This document shows positions 9,290 to 17,348 of a DNA stretch of 64,000 nt, piece by piece. The stretch is from contig NZ_AUAR01000016.1 in assembly GCF_000428825.1 (NCBI RefSeq), positions 1 to 64,000 of the forward strand, in the 5' to 3' direction. The position numbers and the translations under genes were made by a program. The notes below the pieces were generated by a model. The model did not search any database, was not told the origin of the DNA, and saw only the letters and a list, made by a program, of their open reading frames with translations. Every line of letters begins with the position of its first letter. Position 1 is the first letter of the stretch. The stretch is from Desulfomicrobium escambiense DSM 10707. GTDB taxonomy: Bacteria > Desulfobacterota > Desulfovibrionia > Desulfovibrionales > Desulfomicrobiaceae.

Positions 9290-9318
9290 TTGACCTTGAG
9301 GGGGAGGTGATTTAAGAA
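9290..9318 (+). promoter_or_regulatory. Candidate sigma-70 promoter ahead of the dsrM cluster
   Basis: TTGACC (9290-9295), a 17-bp spacer and TAAGAA (9313-9318) resemble a housekeeping promoter with a good -35 and a weak -10. It lies about 80 bp upstream of the gene at 9400. It is in the 305-bp divergent gap (9095-9399) between lptD and the dsr locus, which holds no other gene that I can support. Confidence 0.35.
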
Positions 9319-9399
9319 CCCCGCAAATCTGTCCTGCTCGCCACATGCGTTGCTCCGGCAACGTTCGCTTTTTTTAACAATCTGGAATTCAAGGTAATT

Positions 9400-9918
9400 A
9401 TGGAACTGAACAAATTTTTGACCGACAATCAGAAGGGCATTTGTGCGCAATGGACAGACGCCATCATCAAAACCTATCCCGACGAAGGCGCCAAATTTTT
9501 TTCCGGATCTTCCAACCAGTTCGCCAATCCGGTCGGGCACACCTTTCGAAACAACATTGAGAAAATATTCCTGATCCTTGCGCGTGGCGGAGACGTCGCG
9601 GAGTGTTCCACGGATCTGGACGGAATTCTGCGCATCAGGGCGGTGCAGGGTTTCGCGCCGTCCGTGGCGCTCAGCTTTCTGCCGGCGCTGAAGGAGATCG
9701 TACATCGGGAGTTGGCCAAGACCGGCCGGCCGGAGGAGATGGCTGAGGCGCTGCACGACTGGAACGTGCGCGTCGATCGTCTGACCATGGTCGGATTTGA
9801 TCTGTATATGGCGTGCCGCGAGGTTCTGTGGAAGCAAAAGGCCAATCAATTGTACAACAGAACACACAAGCTGCTTGAGCGAGCAAATTTGCTGAAAGAC
9901 GAGGAGGTAGCGGGGTAG
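9400..9918 (+). CDS. RsbRD N-terminal (RsbRD_N) domain protein upstream of dsrM
   Basis: This 172-aa all-helical, soluble protein resembles the RsbRD_N domain, the non-heme-globin-like sensor half of some stressosome (RsbR-type) proteins. Here it stands alone without the STAS domain. Visible features are an amphipathic start (MELNKFLTDNQKGICAQWTD), a hydrophobic core and a charged C-terminal helix. It is 51 bp upstream of dsrM on the same strand, so cotranscription is likely. From that place it may sense redox or small-molecule state for the Dsr complex, but no partner is proven. The family assignment is by eye. Confidence 0.72.
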   Translation: MELNKFLTDNQKGICAQWTDAIIKTYPDEGAKFFSGSSNQFANPVGHTFRNNIEKIFLILARGGDVAECSTDLDGILRIRAVQGFAPSVALSFLPALKEIVHRELAKTGRPEEMAEALHDWNVRVDRLTMVGFDLYMACREVLWKQKANQLYNRTHKLLERANLLKDEEVAG

Positions 9919-9969
9919 TGTCCGTTAAGTATATTTTCAGTGTTAACCCTTTAGCGAGGTAAAAGGTAC

Positions 9970-10983
9970 ATGAAAGCTCTTTACTCCCTATTCCTGGTCT
10001 TTGCCCTCGCGGCAATAGCCCTTGTGGGCGCCGGGGCCTTGGGTATGGAAAAAGCCTTTGGGCTGTACATACCCTTCCTGGCAGTCGCGGTTTTCGTGGT
10101 GGGATTCTGTGTGAGGGTTGTGGGCTGGGGCAAATCGGCTGTGCCGTTCTGCATCCCCACAACGTGCGGCCAGCAGGAGTCGCTTCCCTGGATCAAGCAG
10201 AGCACCATCGAGAACCCCTCCACCACGGGCGGCGTCGTGATGCGCATGCTTTTCGAAGTGCTGCTGTTCAGGTCCCTGTTCCGCAACACGAAGGTGGACC
10301 TGCATGAAGGCACGAAGGTGACCTACGGTTCGAGCAAATGGCTGTGGCTTGGCGCGCTGGCCTTCCACTACTCCTTCCTGACCATCGTGCTGCGTCACAT
10401 GCGGTTCTTCACCGAGCCGGTTCCGGGACTCATCGCCGGCATCGAGTCCCTGGACGCCTTGTTGCAGATCGGCGCACCGACCCTGTACCTGACAGACCTC
10501 GTCTTCGTGGTCGCGGTGACCTATCTTTTCCTGCGCCGCGTCGTCGTGCCCCAGGTCCGCTACATCTCCCTGGTGCAGGACTACTTCCCGCTGTTCCTGA
10601 TCCTCGCGATCGCGTTCACGGGCATCTTCATGCGCTACTTCGCCAAGGTCGACATCATTTCCGTCAAGCAGTTGGCCATGGGCCTGGTGACTTTTTCCTG
10701 GAACGTGCCGGAAGGAATCGGCGTGCTCTTTTACATCCACATGTTCCTGGTCTCCGTGCTGCTGGCCTACTTCCCCTTGAGCAAGCTCATGCACATGGGC
10801 GGCGTGTTCCTTTCGCCCACGCGCAACATGAACTGCGCTTCCAGAAAGTTCAGGCATGTCAACCCCTGGAAGTTCGAGAACGTTCATTACCACACTTATG
10901 AAGAATACGAGGACGAATTCCGTGAGAAGATGGTCGATAAGGACCTTCCCGTGGACAAGCCTCTAGCAGAAGGAGCCGAGTAA
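9970..10983 (+). CDS. dsrM: DsrM, membrane cytochrome b of the DsrMKJOP complex
   Basis: DsrM is the NarI-like diheme cytochrome b that exchanges electrons with menaquinol and passes them to DsrK. The 337-aa protein has two N-terminal membrane helices (about 1-55), a polar loop and four or more further helices. Candidate heme-ligand histidines are in AFHYSF, LRHMRF, YIHMF and LMHMG. The start is preceded by GAGG/AAAGG. Its stop overlaps the dsrK start by 1 nt. This is the first gene of a tight five-gene operon. Confidence 0.96.
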   Translation: MKALYSLFLVFALAAIALVGAGALGMEKAFGLYIPFLAVAVFVVGFCVRVVGWGKSAVPFCIPTTCGQQESLPWIKQSTIENPSTTGGVVMRMLFEVLLFRSLFRNTKVDLHEGTKVTYGSSKWLWLGALAFHYSFLTIVLRHMRFFTEPVPGLIAGIESLDALLQIGAPTLYLTDLVFVVAVTYLFLRRVVVPQVRYISLVQDYFPLFLILAIAFTGIFMRYFAKVDIISVKQLAMGLVTFSWNVPEGIGVLFYIHMFLVSVLLAYFPLSKLMHMGGVFLSPTRNMNCASRKFRHVNPWKFENVHYHTYEEYEDEFREKMVDKDLPVDKPLAEGAE

Positions 10984-12611
10984 TGTCTGATCTGCCACGC
11001 CCTGAAAAGCTTTTTGCGAGTATCGACTACACGCCCCCCAAGGCGGACTGGATGGACGTGCCGACGGTGATCAAGCCCGGCCGCTACTGCTACGCCGCCA
11101 ACCCCGACAGCGTGAACTACGTCGGCCTGCCCAACGCCCATAAGTGGAACCCTCTCGACGAGGATTGGGGTCTCCCCGAGAACTGGCAGGAGATCATTTT
11201 CAACGGCCTGCGCGAACGGCTGCACAAGTTCCGCTCCTTCAAGATCTTCATGGACATCTGCGTGCGCTGCGGCGCCTGCGCGGACAAGTGCCATTTCTTC
11301 ATCGGTTCCGGCGACCCCAAGAACATGCCGGTGCTGCGCGCCGAACTGCTGCGTTCCGTGTACCGCGGCGAGTTCACGACCTTCGGCAAGATCCTTGGCC
11401 GATTCGCTGGCGGCCGCAAGCTGACGGCTTCCGTGCTCAAGGAGTGGTGGTACTACTTCTTCCAGTGCTCCGAGTGCCGCCGCTGTTCCGTGTTCTGCCC
11501 CTACGGCATCGACACGGCCGAAGTGACCATAATCGGCCGCGAACTGCTGAACCTTCTGGGCCTGAACATCGACTGGATCGCAACGCCGGTGGCCAACTGC
11601 TACCGCACCGGCAACCACTTGGGCATCCAGCCTCACGCTTTCTTCGACATGATCGACTTCTTCTGCGACGACATCGAAGACATCACCGGCATCCGGCCCG
11701 AGCCGAACTTCAACCAGAAGGGCGCCGACATCCTCTTCGTCACGCCTTCGGGCGACGTCTTCGCCGATCCCGGCACCTACACCTGCATGGGCTACCTCAT
11801 GCTCTTCGAGTACCTCAAACGCGAGTACGGCCTGAGCGTGACCTGGTCGACCTACGCGTCCGAGGGCGGCAACTTCGGTTTCTTTACCTCGCACGAAACC
11901 ATGAAGCGCCTGAACTCCAAGATGTACATGGAAGCCGACCGCCTGGGCGTGAAGTGGATCCTCGGCGGCGAATGCGGTCACATGTGGCGCGTCATCCATC
12001 AGTACATGGACACCCTGAACGGCCCCGACTTCCAGTCCTCGCGCATGGAAACCCCGGTCAACCCCATCACGGGCACGGTGTTCAAGAACGCGGCCAGCAC
12101 CAAGATGGTCCACATCGCCGAGTTCACCGCCGATCTCATCAAGCACGGCAAGCTTAATCTGAACAAGAAACGCAACGCCAATGTGCATCTGACCTGGCAC
12201 GACTCCTGTAACCCCGCCCGCGGCATGGGTCTCCTCGACGAGCCCCGTTACGTGGCCAAGAGCGTGGTCGAGAAGTTCACCGAGATGCCCGAGGGAACCA
12301 TCCGTGAGCAGACCTTCTGCTGCGGAGGCGGCGCCGGCCTCAACGCCGGCGAGAACGACGAGCTGCGCATGATGGGCGGCCTGCCCCGCGCCAACGCCGT
12401 GAAGTACGTGCACGAGAAATACGGCGTGAACATGCTGGGCTGCGTCTGCGCCATCGACCGCGCCGTGCTGCCCAACTCCATGGCGTACTGGGTGCCTGAA
12501 GTCAGCGTCTGCGGCCTGCACGAACTTGTCGCCAACGCGCTGGTTTTCCCTGGCGAAAAGGAACGTGAAACCGATCTGCGTGGTGAAGACCTGCCCGGGG
12601 AGGATGAATAA
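10983..12611 (+). CDS. dsrK: DsrK, HdrD-like catalytic iron-sulfur subunit
   Basis: DsrK is the cytoplasmic HdrD-like subunit, proposed to reduce the DsrC trisulfide. Two ferredoxin-type [4Fe-4S] motifs are visible: CVRCGACADKC (C93, C96, C99, C103) and CSECRRCSVFC (C162, C165, C168, C172). The C-terminal half has CCG-domain cysteines that would hold the catalytic cubane (HDSCNPARG; TFCCGGGAG; GCVCAID). Length is 542 aa, as in other sulfate reducers. The stop codon shares a base with the dsrJ start. Confidence 0.97.
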   Translation: MSDLPRPEKLFASIDYTPPKADWMDVPTVIKPGRYCYAANPDSVNYVGLPNAHKWNPLDEDWGLPENWQEIIFNGLRERLHKFRSFKIFMDICVRCGACADKCHFFIGSGDPKNMPVLRAELLRSVYRGEFTTFGKILGRFAGGRKLTASVLKEWWYYFFQCSECRRCSVFCPYGIDTAEVTIIGRELLNLLGLNIDWIATPVANCYRTGNHLGIQPHAFFDMIDFFCDDIEDITGIRPEPNFNQKGADILFVTPSGDVFADPGTYTCMGYLMLFEYLKREYGLSVTWSTYASEGGNFGFFTSHETMKRLNSKMYMEADRLGVKWILGGECGHMWRVIHQYMDTLNGPDFQSSRMETPVNPITGTVFKNAASTKMVHIAEFTADLIKHGKLNLNKKRNANVHLTWHDSCNPARGMGLLDEPRYVAKSVVEKFTEMPEGTIREQTFCCGGGAGLNAGENDELRMMGGLPRANAVKYVHEKYGVNMLGCVCAIDRAVLPNSMAYWVPEVSVCGLHELVANALVFPGEKERETDLRGEDLPGEDE

Positions 12612-12997
12612 TGTACGACAAGAATAAGATTCTGACCGGTCTTGCCGTGTTCGTGGTCTTCATGACCTATCCTTTCTGGAACAACATCGGTAGCGCCGCT
12701 TACGTGAGACCCGAAATCGAGAAGCCGAAGAACTCCAAGGAATGCGTGGAGAGCGTCGAGTTCATGCGCGCCGAGCACATGGCCATGCTCAACCAGTGGC
12801 GCGACGAGGTCGTGCGCGACGGCGTCCACGAGTACCACTCCAAGGCGAATCACCAGGCCTTCCAGAAGAGCCTGACCAAAACCTGCATGAAGTGTCACGA
12901 GAACAAGGATCAGTTCTGCGACAAATGCCACGCTACGGTTTCCGTGAACCCCTACTGCTGGGATTGTCATGTTGATCCGAAGGGGGTGAAGAAATGA
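12611..12997 (+). CDS. dsrJ: DsrJ, triheme periplasmic cytochrome c
   Basis: Three CxxCH heme sites are visible in 128 aa: C92-H96 (CMKCH), C103-H107 (CDKCH) and C116-H120 (CWDCH). The uncleaved N-terminal hydrophobic segment (about 7-24) anchors it. C45 (NSKECVE) is in the position of the conserved cysteine known as an unusual distal heme ligand in DsrJ of Allochromatium; that equivalence is by position. The end overlaps dsrO by 4 nt (ATGA). Confidence 0.96.
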   Translation: MYDKNKILTGLAVFVVFMTYPFWNNIGSAAYVRPEIEKPKNSKECVESVEFMRAEHMAMLNQWRDEVVRDGVHEYHSKANHQAFQKSLTKTCMKCHENKDQFCDKCHATVSVNPYCWDCHVDPKGVKK

Positions 12998-13788
12998 AGA
13001 CCATGCGTAGAAACTTCCTGAAAATCGCCGCCGTGGCCGTGCTCGGCTGGAGTGTGCGTCCCGCCTCCCAGCTCCTGGCCTCCGGCGGCGCCGAGCCGAG
13101 CGAAGGCCTCCTCTTCGCCTCTCGTCACAAGGTCCATGCCGGCCCAGGCGCTCTCAAGGCGCAGCGCTGGGCCATGGTCATCGACACGGCCAAGCTGAAC
13201 GAAAAGGTCATGGAAGACATCGTGCATGTCTGCCACTCCATCCATAACGTGCCGAACATCCCGGGCAACCAGAACATCAAGTGGATCTGGGAGACGCACA
13301 TGGAGCACCTTTTCCTGGATGATCTCCACGAGTTCCAGCCCGAGGCCGGCGCCAAGGCCGCCCTGGCCCTGTGCAACCATTGCGACAATCCTCCCTGCGT
13401 GCGCGTCTGCCCGACCAAGGCCACGTTCCAGCGCGAGGACGGCATCGTCATGATGGACTTCCATCGGTGCATCGGCTGCCGCTACTGCATGGCCGGTTGT
13501 CCCTACGGCTCCAGAAGCTTCAACTTCATGGACCCGCGTCCGTACATCGAAAAGACGACCCCCGATTTCCCGACCCGCACCAAGGGTGTCGTCGAGAAGT
13601 GCGAGTTCTGCGCCGAGCGTCTGGCCGAGGGCAAGCTGCCGGCCTGCGTCGAGGTATCCGAAGGGGCGCTTACGTTCGGCGATCTGGCCGACCCCGAGTC
13701 CGATGTGCGTAAGCTGCTGGCGGAGCGTTTCTCCATCAGGCGTAGTCCGACCCTTGGAACCAAACCTTGTGTCTACTATCTCGTGTAA
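12994..13788 (+). CDS. dsrO: DsrO, periplasmic ferredoxin-like subunit
   Basis: DsrO carries several [4Fe-4S] clusters between DsrJ and DsrP. A twin-arginine signal opens the 264-aa protein (RRNFLKIAAVAVLGWSV from residue 5), so it is exported folded. Cysteine motifs of the DmsB/HybA type follow: CNHCDNPPCVRVCP (127-139), CIGCRYCMAGCP (159-169) and CEFCAERLAEGKLPAC. An isolated C80 lies upstream. An 11-bp gap separates it from dsrP. Confidence 0.96.
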   Translation: MKTMRRNFLKIAAVAVLGWSVRPASQLLASGGAEPSEGLLFASRHKVHAGPGALKAQRWAMVIDTAKLNEKVMEDIVHVCHSIHNVPNIPGNQNIKWIWETHMEHLFLDDLHEFQPEAGAKAALALCNHCDNPPCVRVCPTKATFQREDGIVMMDFHRCIGCRYCMAGCPYGSRSFNFMDPRPYIEKTTPDFPTRTKGVVEKCEFCAERLAEGKLPACVEVSEGALTFGDLADPESDVRKLLAERFSIRRSPTLGTKPCVYYLV

Positions 13789-13799
13789 AGGGGTGAACC

Positions 13800-14954
13800 A
13801 TGCTTGAAAAAGCCATAAAAGGATCAAAAGTTTACTGGGGCTGGATCGCCTTCCTGCTCCTCCTGATGAGCGTCGGGGCGGCCTGCTACTGGCAGCAGCT
13901 CTCCCACGGTCTGACCATCACCGGCATGAGCCGCGACGTGACCTGGGGCTTCTACATCGCGCAGTTCACCTTCCTGGTCGGCGTGGCCGCCTCGGCCGTC
14001 ATGCTGGTCATCCCCAAGTACCTGCACGACTACCACAAGTTCGCCAAGATCCTGATCCTCGGCGAATTCAACGCCGTGGCCATGGTCATCCTGTGCCTGC
14101 TCTTCATCGTAGCCGACCTGGGTTCCCCGCAGCGTCTGATGAACGTCCTGATCCACCCGACGCCCAACTCCATCCTGTTTTGGGACATGGTGGTCCTGAA
14201 CGGCTACCTGCTCATCAACATCCTGGTCGGCTGGGTGACCCTCGAAGCCGAGCGCAAGCAGGTCGCGCCGCCCAAGTGGATCAAGTTCTTCATCTACCTG
14301 TCCATTCCCTGGGCGGTGTCCATCCACACGGTCACGGCCTTCCTGTACTGCGGCCTTCCCGGCCGCGGCTACTGGCTGACCGCCGTGCTGGCCGCCCGCT
14401 TCCTGGCCTCGGCTTTCGCCGCCGGCCCCGCGTTCCTCATCCTGGTGACGTACATCGCCAAGGTCTTCACCGGCTTCGATCCCGGCAAGGGCGTCCTGCC
14501 CACTCTGGGCAAGACCGTGGTCTACGCCATGTGCGTAAACCTGTTCCTGCTCCTGTGCGAAGTGTTCACCGTCTTCTACAGCCAGATCCCTTCGCACATG
14601 GCGCACCTGCAGTACCTCTTCGCCGGGTACCACGGACACGGCGTGCTCGTGCCCTGGATGTGGTCCGCCATGATCATGGCCGTAGCGGGCATCCTCATCC
14701 TGCTTGTTCCCAAGAACAGACAGCAGGACAACATGCTTATCATCGGTTGCCTCCTGATCTTCATCGGGGCCTGGATCGACAAGGGCCTTGGCATGATCGG
14801 CGGCGGCTTCGTGCCGAACCCTCTGCACGAGATCACCGAATACGTTCCTTCCCAACTCGAACTGGGTGTCTCCCTGGGCATTTACGCCACCGGCTTCCTG
14901 GTTTTGACCATCCTGTACAAGGTCGCCATCGGCGTGAAGCAGGAAGTCGAGTAG
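13800..14954 (+). CDS. dsrP: DsrP, NrfD-type integral membrane quinone-interacting subunit
   Basis: DsrP is an NrfD/PsrC-family protein with about ten membrane helices and no cofactor of its own, the second quinone-interacting membrane subunit of DsrMKJOP. The 384-aa sequence shows repeated hydrophobic spans from WIAFLLLLMSVGAACY onward, with family features such as ADLGSPQRLMNVL, and ends in a short cytoplasmic tail. A strong intrinsic terminator begins 12 bp after the stop, so the five-gene operon ends here and the ferredoxin has its own promoter or depends on read-through. Confidence 0.96.
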   Translation: MLEKAIKGSKVYWGWIAFLLLLMSVGAACYWQQLSHGLTITGMSRDVTWGFYIAQFTFLVGVAASAVMLVIPKYLHDYHKFAKILILGEFNAVAMVILCLLFIVADLGSPQRLMNVLIHPTPNSILFWDMVVLNGYLLINILVGWVTLEAERKQVAPPKWIKFFIYLSIPWAVSIHTVTAFLYCGLPGRGYWLTAVLAARFLASAFAAGPAFLILVTYIAKVFTGFDPGKGVLPTLGKTVVYAMCVNLFLLLCEVFTVFYSQIPSHMAHLQYLFAGYHGHGVLVPWMWSAMIMAVAGILILLVPKNRQQDNMLIIGCLLIFIGAWIDKGLGMIGGGFVPNPLHEITEYVPSQLELGVSLGIYATGFLVLTILYKVAIGVKQEVE

Positions 14955-14966
14955 ATCGCCTCGTCC

Positions 14967-14998
14967 GCGGGCGCCCCACCGGGCGCCCGCTTTTTTTT
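14967..14998 (+). terminator. Rho-independent terminator after dsrP
   Basis: A perfect 10-bp GC stem, GCGGGCGCCC (14967-14976), loop CACC, GGGCGCCCGC (14981-14990), is followed by eight T. It separates dsrMKJOP from the ferredoxin gene. Confidence 0.95.
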
Positions 14999-15049
14999 CT
15001 GCCTGAAATCACAGCATAAATTTACTTTGTCGCAAAGTCTCGATTTGGG

Positions 15050-15078
15050 TTTACAGCTTTTTTGATCGTGTGTAAGGG
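15050..15078 (+). promoter_or_regulatory. Candidate promoter of the ferredoxin gene
   Basis: TTTACA (15050-15055), a 17-bp spacer and TAAGGG (15073-15078) form a weak sigma-70-like arrangement just after the dsrP terminator and about 55 bp before the ferredoxin start. The -10 is poor. The surrounding AT-rich stretch (15000-15070) is unlike the GC-rich coding DNA, which supports a promoter somewhere here. Confidence 0.3.
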
Positions 15079-15131
15079 TCCCTTATCCAACTCGCAAAAG
15101 CGGGAATTTCAAAGAATTTTGGAGGTAGATC

Positions 15132-15320
15132 ATGGGTTATACTGTTACCGTCGATGTCGACAAATGCGTTGGTGATGGCGAGTGCGTGGACGTGTGCCCC
15201 GTTGAAGTTTACGAACTTCAGGGTGGCAAGGCCGTGGCCGTGAACGAAGAGGAGTGCCTCGGCTGTGAGTCCTGCGTCGAAGTCTGCGAGCAGGGCGCCA
15301 TCACCATCGAAGAAAACTAG
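15132..15320 (+). CDS. Ferredoxin with CxxDxxC site (probable 7Fe/8Fe type)
   Basis: This 62-aa ferredoxin has two cluster motifs. The second, C42-x2-C45-x2-C48-x3-C52, is complete. The first is C12-x2-D15-x2-C18-x3-C22-P: the second ligand is Asp15 instead of Cys. By the usual ligand swap, cluster I would use C12, D15, C18 and C52, and cluster II C42, C45, C48 and C22. Asp at this position is known from ferredoxins that interconvert 3Fe and 4Fe forms (Pyrococcus, Desulfovibrio africanus Fd III). A good SD (GGAGG) precedes the ATG. It is monocistronic between two terminators, inside the dsr locus, and is a candidate electron carrier for it. Confidence 0.95.
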   Translation: MGYTVTVDVDKCVGDGECVDVCPVEVYELQGGKAVAVNEEECLGCESCVEVCEQGAITIEEN

Positions 15321-15331
15321 GTCTTTTTCTC

Positions 15332-15358
15332 AGGCAGGCCCCCCGCGGGCCTGCCTTT
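15332..15358 (+). terminator. Terminator after the ferredoxin gene
   Basis: A perfect 10-bp stem AGGCAGGCCC (15332-15341), 5-nt loop, GGGCCTGCCT (15347-15356), ends in a short T run. With the terminator at 14967 it isolates the ferredoxin as a single-gene unit. Confidence 0.85.
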
Positions 15359-15483
15359 GTCCCAACCGCCAACGGCTCAGGGCGCGCTCCCTGCTCCGCC
15401 GATAATCCATTTTTCAGTCCCAGATTCGGCTGTCGCGCCCATTTCCACGGGATGCCCTGCGCTCCCGGTGAAGGTAGTATTCC

Positions 15484-16170
15484 ATGAATTCAGACTTCTC
15501 AGTTTTCTTCAGCGAGTATGAGTCTCTAGTTGCTCAGATCGACGCCGTTTTTCAGAAGGTCGCCGGAAACTTCGTCGCCGAAGTGAAGTGCCGCCAGGGA
15601 TGCAGCGACTGCTGTCATGCCCTTTTCGACCTGACGCTTATCGAAGCCATGTACCTGAACTCGAAATTCGCCGAACTGGAAGAGTCCCGCCGCAACGAGA
15701 TTCTGATTGAAGCCGACAAGGCCGACCGCAAGGCCTATGTGTTCAAGAAGAAAGCCTCCCGGGAAGCGGAGGTTGTGGACCATTCCGAAATCCTGCTGCG
15801 CACGGCCCAGGAGCGTCTACGCTGTCCGCTGCTCGGACCGGACGACAAATGTGTCATGTACCGGTATCGGCCCATCACCTGCCGCATTTACGGAATCCCG
15901 CTCGAAATAGGCGGCAAGTCGCACACCTGCGGCTTGTCCGGATTCGAGCCCGGAAAGTCCTACCCGGCGGTGAAGCTCGAGCGTATTCAGGACATGCTGC
16001 TGGCGCTCAGCAACAAGGTGCTCGATTCCGTCGGTTCGCAGTACTCCGATTTCCGGTTCATGCACGTCCCGGTTTCCTCGGCCCTGATGACCGTCTATTC
16101 CGATGAATTTTTCGGTCTGCAGAAAGACGATGCTGCTACGGGCGGCTTCGCCGGAGGATCCGATGCATAA
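15484..16170 (+). CDS. YkgJ-type cysteine-cluster protein
   Basis: The 228-aa protein belongs to the YkgJ/CxxCxxCC family, thought to chelate iron or zinc; function is unknown. The signature is C36-x3-C40-x2-C43-C44 (CRQGCSDCC), with a second group around CPLLGPDDKC and PITCRIYGIP. The N-terminal 30 residues look helical. It begins a three-gene run (with the genes at 16163 and 16542) between the ferredoxin and dsrA. Its end overlaps the next start by 8 nt, so these genes are coexpressed. A role in metal or cluster handling for sulfite reductase is inference from position. Confidence 0.85.
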   Translation: MNSDFSVFFSEYESLVAQIDAVFQKVAGNFVAEVKCRQGCSDCCHALFDLTLIEAMYLNSKFAELEESRRNEILIEADKADRKAYVFKKKASREAEVVDHSEILLRTAQERLRCPLLGPDDKCVMYRYRPITCRIYGIPLEIGGKSHTCGLSGFEPGKSYPAVKLERIQDMLLALSNKVLDSVGSQYSDFRFMHVPVSSALMTVYSDEFFGLQKDDAATGGFAGGSDA

Positions 16171-16534
16171 GCCTTTCGCCATGACCGAAGAACACGAAGC
16201 CCAGAAAAAGGCCATCTATGAGACGATGTCCCCGCGACGGCGCAAGTTCGTGGACCGCATCGGCTACGAGCGCTGGAATCCCTTCGCCGAGCCCAAGGAG
16301 CCCATCGAGTGGCGCACTGACGGGACCAAGAGAACCACGCAGCAGCTCGTCAGGGAATACCTGCAGAAGCATGCCCCCGAGAAGTACAGCAATGCTTACG
16401 GGCAGGGCGTTCTCGAGATGTGTCTGGGCATGGTCAACGGCGACGAGCGCTATATCGGAATGTTCGAGTTTTCCCTGTGGTATGCGGAAGAACTCAAAAA
16501 GCACAGTGTCGACATCAACGATTACAAGCCCTAG
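16163..16534 (+). CDS. Conserved-looking hypothetical protein in the dsr locus
   Basis: I do not recognise a family for this 123-aa protein. The start at 16163 is preceded by GGAGG and overlaps the ykgJ-like gene. The sequence is soluble, charged and rich in aromatics, with stretches such as RRRKFVDRIGYERWNPFAEP and QLVREYLQKHAPEKYSNAYG, and a C-terminal helix ending HSVDINDYKP. It has one cysteine (EMCLG), so it is unlikely to hold a metal cluster alone. It is 7 bp upstream of the TPR gene, and the translational coupling on both sides says it works with its neighbours. Confidence 0.85.
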   Translation: MHKPFAMTEEHEAQKKAIYETMSPRRRKFVDRIGYERWNPFAEPKEPIEWRTDGTKRTTQQLVREYLQKHAPEKYSNAYGQGVLEMCLGMVNGDERYIGMFEFSLWYAEELKKHSVDINDYKP

Positions 16535-16541
16535 GTGCCTT

Positions 16542-17165
16542 ATGAAAAAACATGCTGATTACGGCCCCAAGTCGGTGGCAGCCCTCAAAGCCGCCCTGCA
16601 GGACAACCCCGATTCCGCAACGCTTCTGTACAATCTGGGCGTGTCCCTTGTCGCGGAAAGAAACCTCGATGAGGCCCAGAAAGCCTTCGAGGAGGCTCTC
16701 GCCCTCGAACCAGGGATTGCCGAGGCCTACGTCCAGCTCGGCGGTCTGGCAATGCACCGCGGCGACCTCGATGAATGCCTGAAGATGAATCGCAAGGCCA
16801 CCGAGGTACGTCCTCGCTTCGCCGTTCCGTGGGGAAACATCGGGTTCGTGCACATGCAGCAGCAGAACCCCGACAAGGCCGTGAAGGCCCTGAAAAAGGC
16901 CATCAGCCTGGACCCGCAGTTCATTCAGGCCCATACGACTCTCGGGAGCGCCTATCTCGCCCTCGGCGATCCGGACGGGTGCATCATGCAGTGCAGCAAG
17001 GCCATCGAGATCGAGCCGATGTTCGGCCCTGCCTACAACAACATCGGCCTGGCCTACTTGGACAAGGGTGAGCCGAAGAAGGCCCTCATCTACTTCGACA
17101 AGGCAGTCGAGACCGGTTTCGATGTCGAGTCCCAGGTGCTGGCGGAAATCGCGCAATATAGATAA
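16542..17165 (+). CDS. Tetratricopeptide repeat protein
   Basis: This 207-aa protein is almost entirely TPR units: NLGVSLVAERNLDEAQKAFE, QLGGLAMHRGDLDECLKMN, NIGFVHMQQQNPDKAVKALK, TLGSAYLALGDPDGCIMQCS and NIGLAYLDKGEPKKALIYFD, about five repeats of 34 residues. There is no signal peptide, so it is a cytoplasmic scaffold for protein contacts. It is the last gene before dsrAB and sits directly behind the 123-aa protein. An assembly or docking role for sulfite reductase or its partners is plausible but unproven. Confidence 0.92.
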   Translation: MKKHADYGPKSVAALKAALQDNPDSATLLYNLGVSLVAERNLDEAQKAFEEALALEPGIAEAYVQLGGLAMHRGDLDECLKMNRKATEVRPRFAVPWGNIGFVHMQQQNPDKAVKALKKAISLDPQFIQAHTTLGSAYLALGDPDGCIMQCSKAIEIEPMFGPAYNNIGLAYLDKGEPKKALIYFDKAVETGFDVESQVLAEIAQYR

Positions 17166-17202
17166 ACTCTTTGTTCCGGGCCGACGGCGGGTGAAATACA
17201 GG

Positions 17203-17232
17203 TTGACAATTAACCGGTATTGTACGAAGATT
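17203..17232 (+). promoter_or_regulatory. Candidate dsrAB promoter (-35 TTGACA)
   Basis: A perfect -35 hexamer TTGACA lies at 17203-17208 in the 183-bp gap before dsrA. The -10 is not obvious; AAGATT, 18 bp downstream (17227-17232), is the best fit. The leader from there to the dsrA ATG would be about 110 nt. A very strong SD (AAGGAGG, near 17335) precedes the dsrA start. Confidence 0.4.
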
Positions 17233-17348
17233 CACGAGCATGAATTTTTCAGAACTTGCTGAAATTGTTAAGAGGTAGAGGGTCGCGCAGTAGTTAGAAA
17301 CTGTCGCGATGACTGTGCACGGTCTAATCTTTTTAAGGAGGATGTGTA

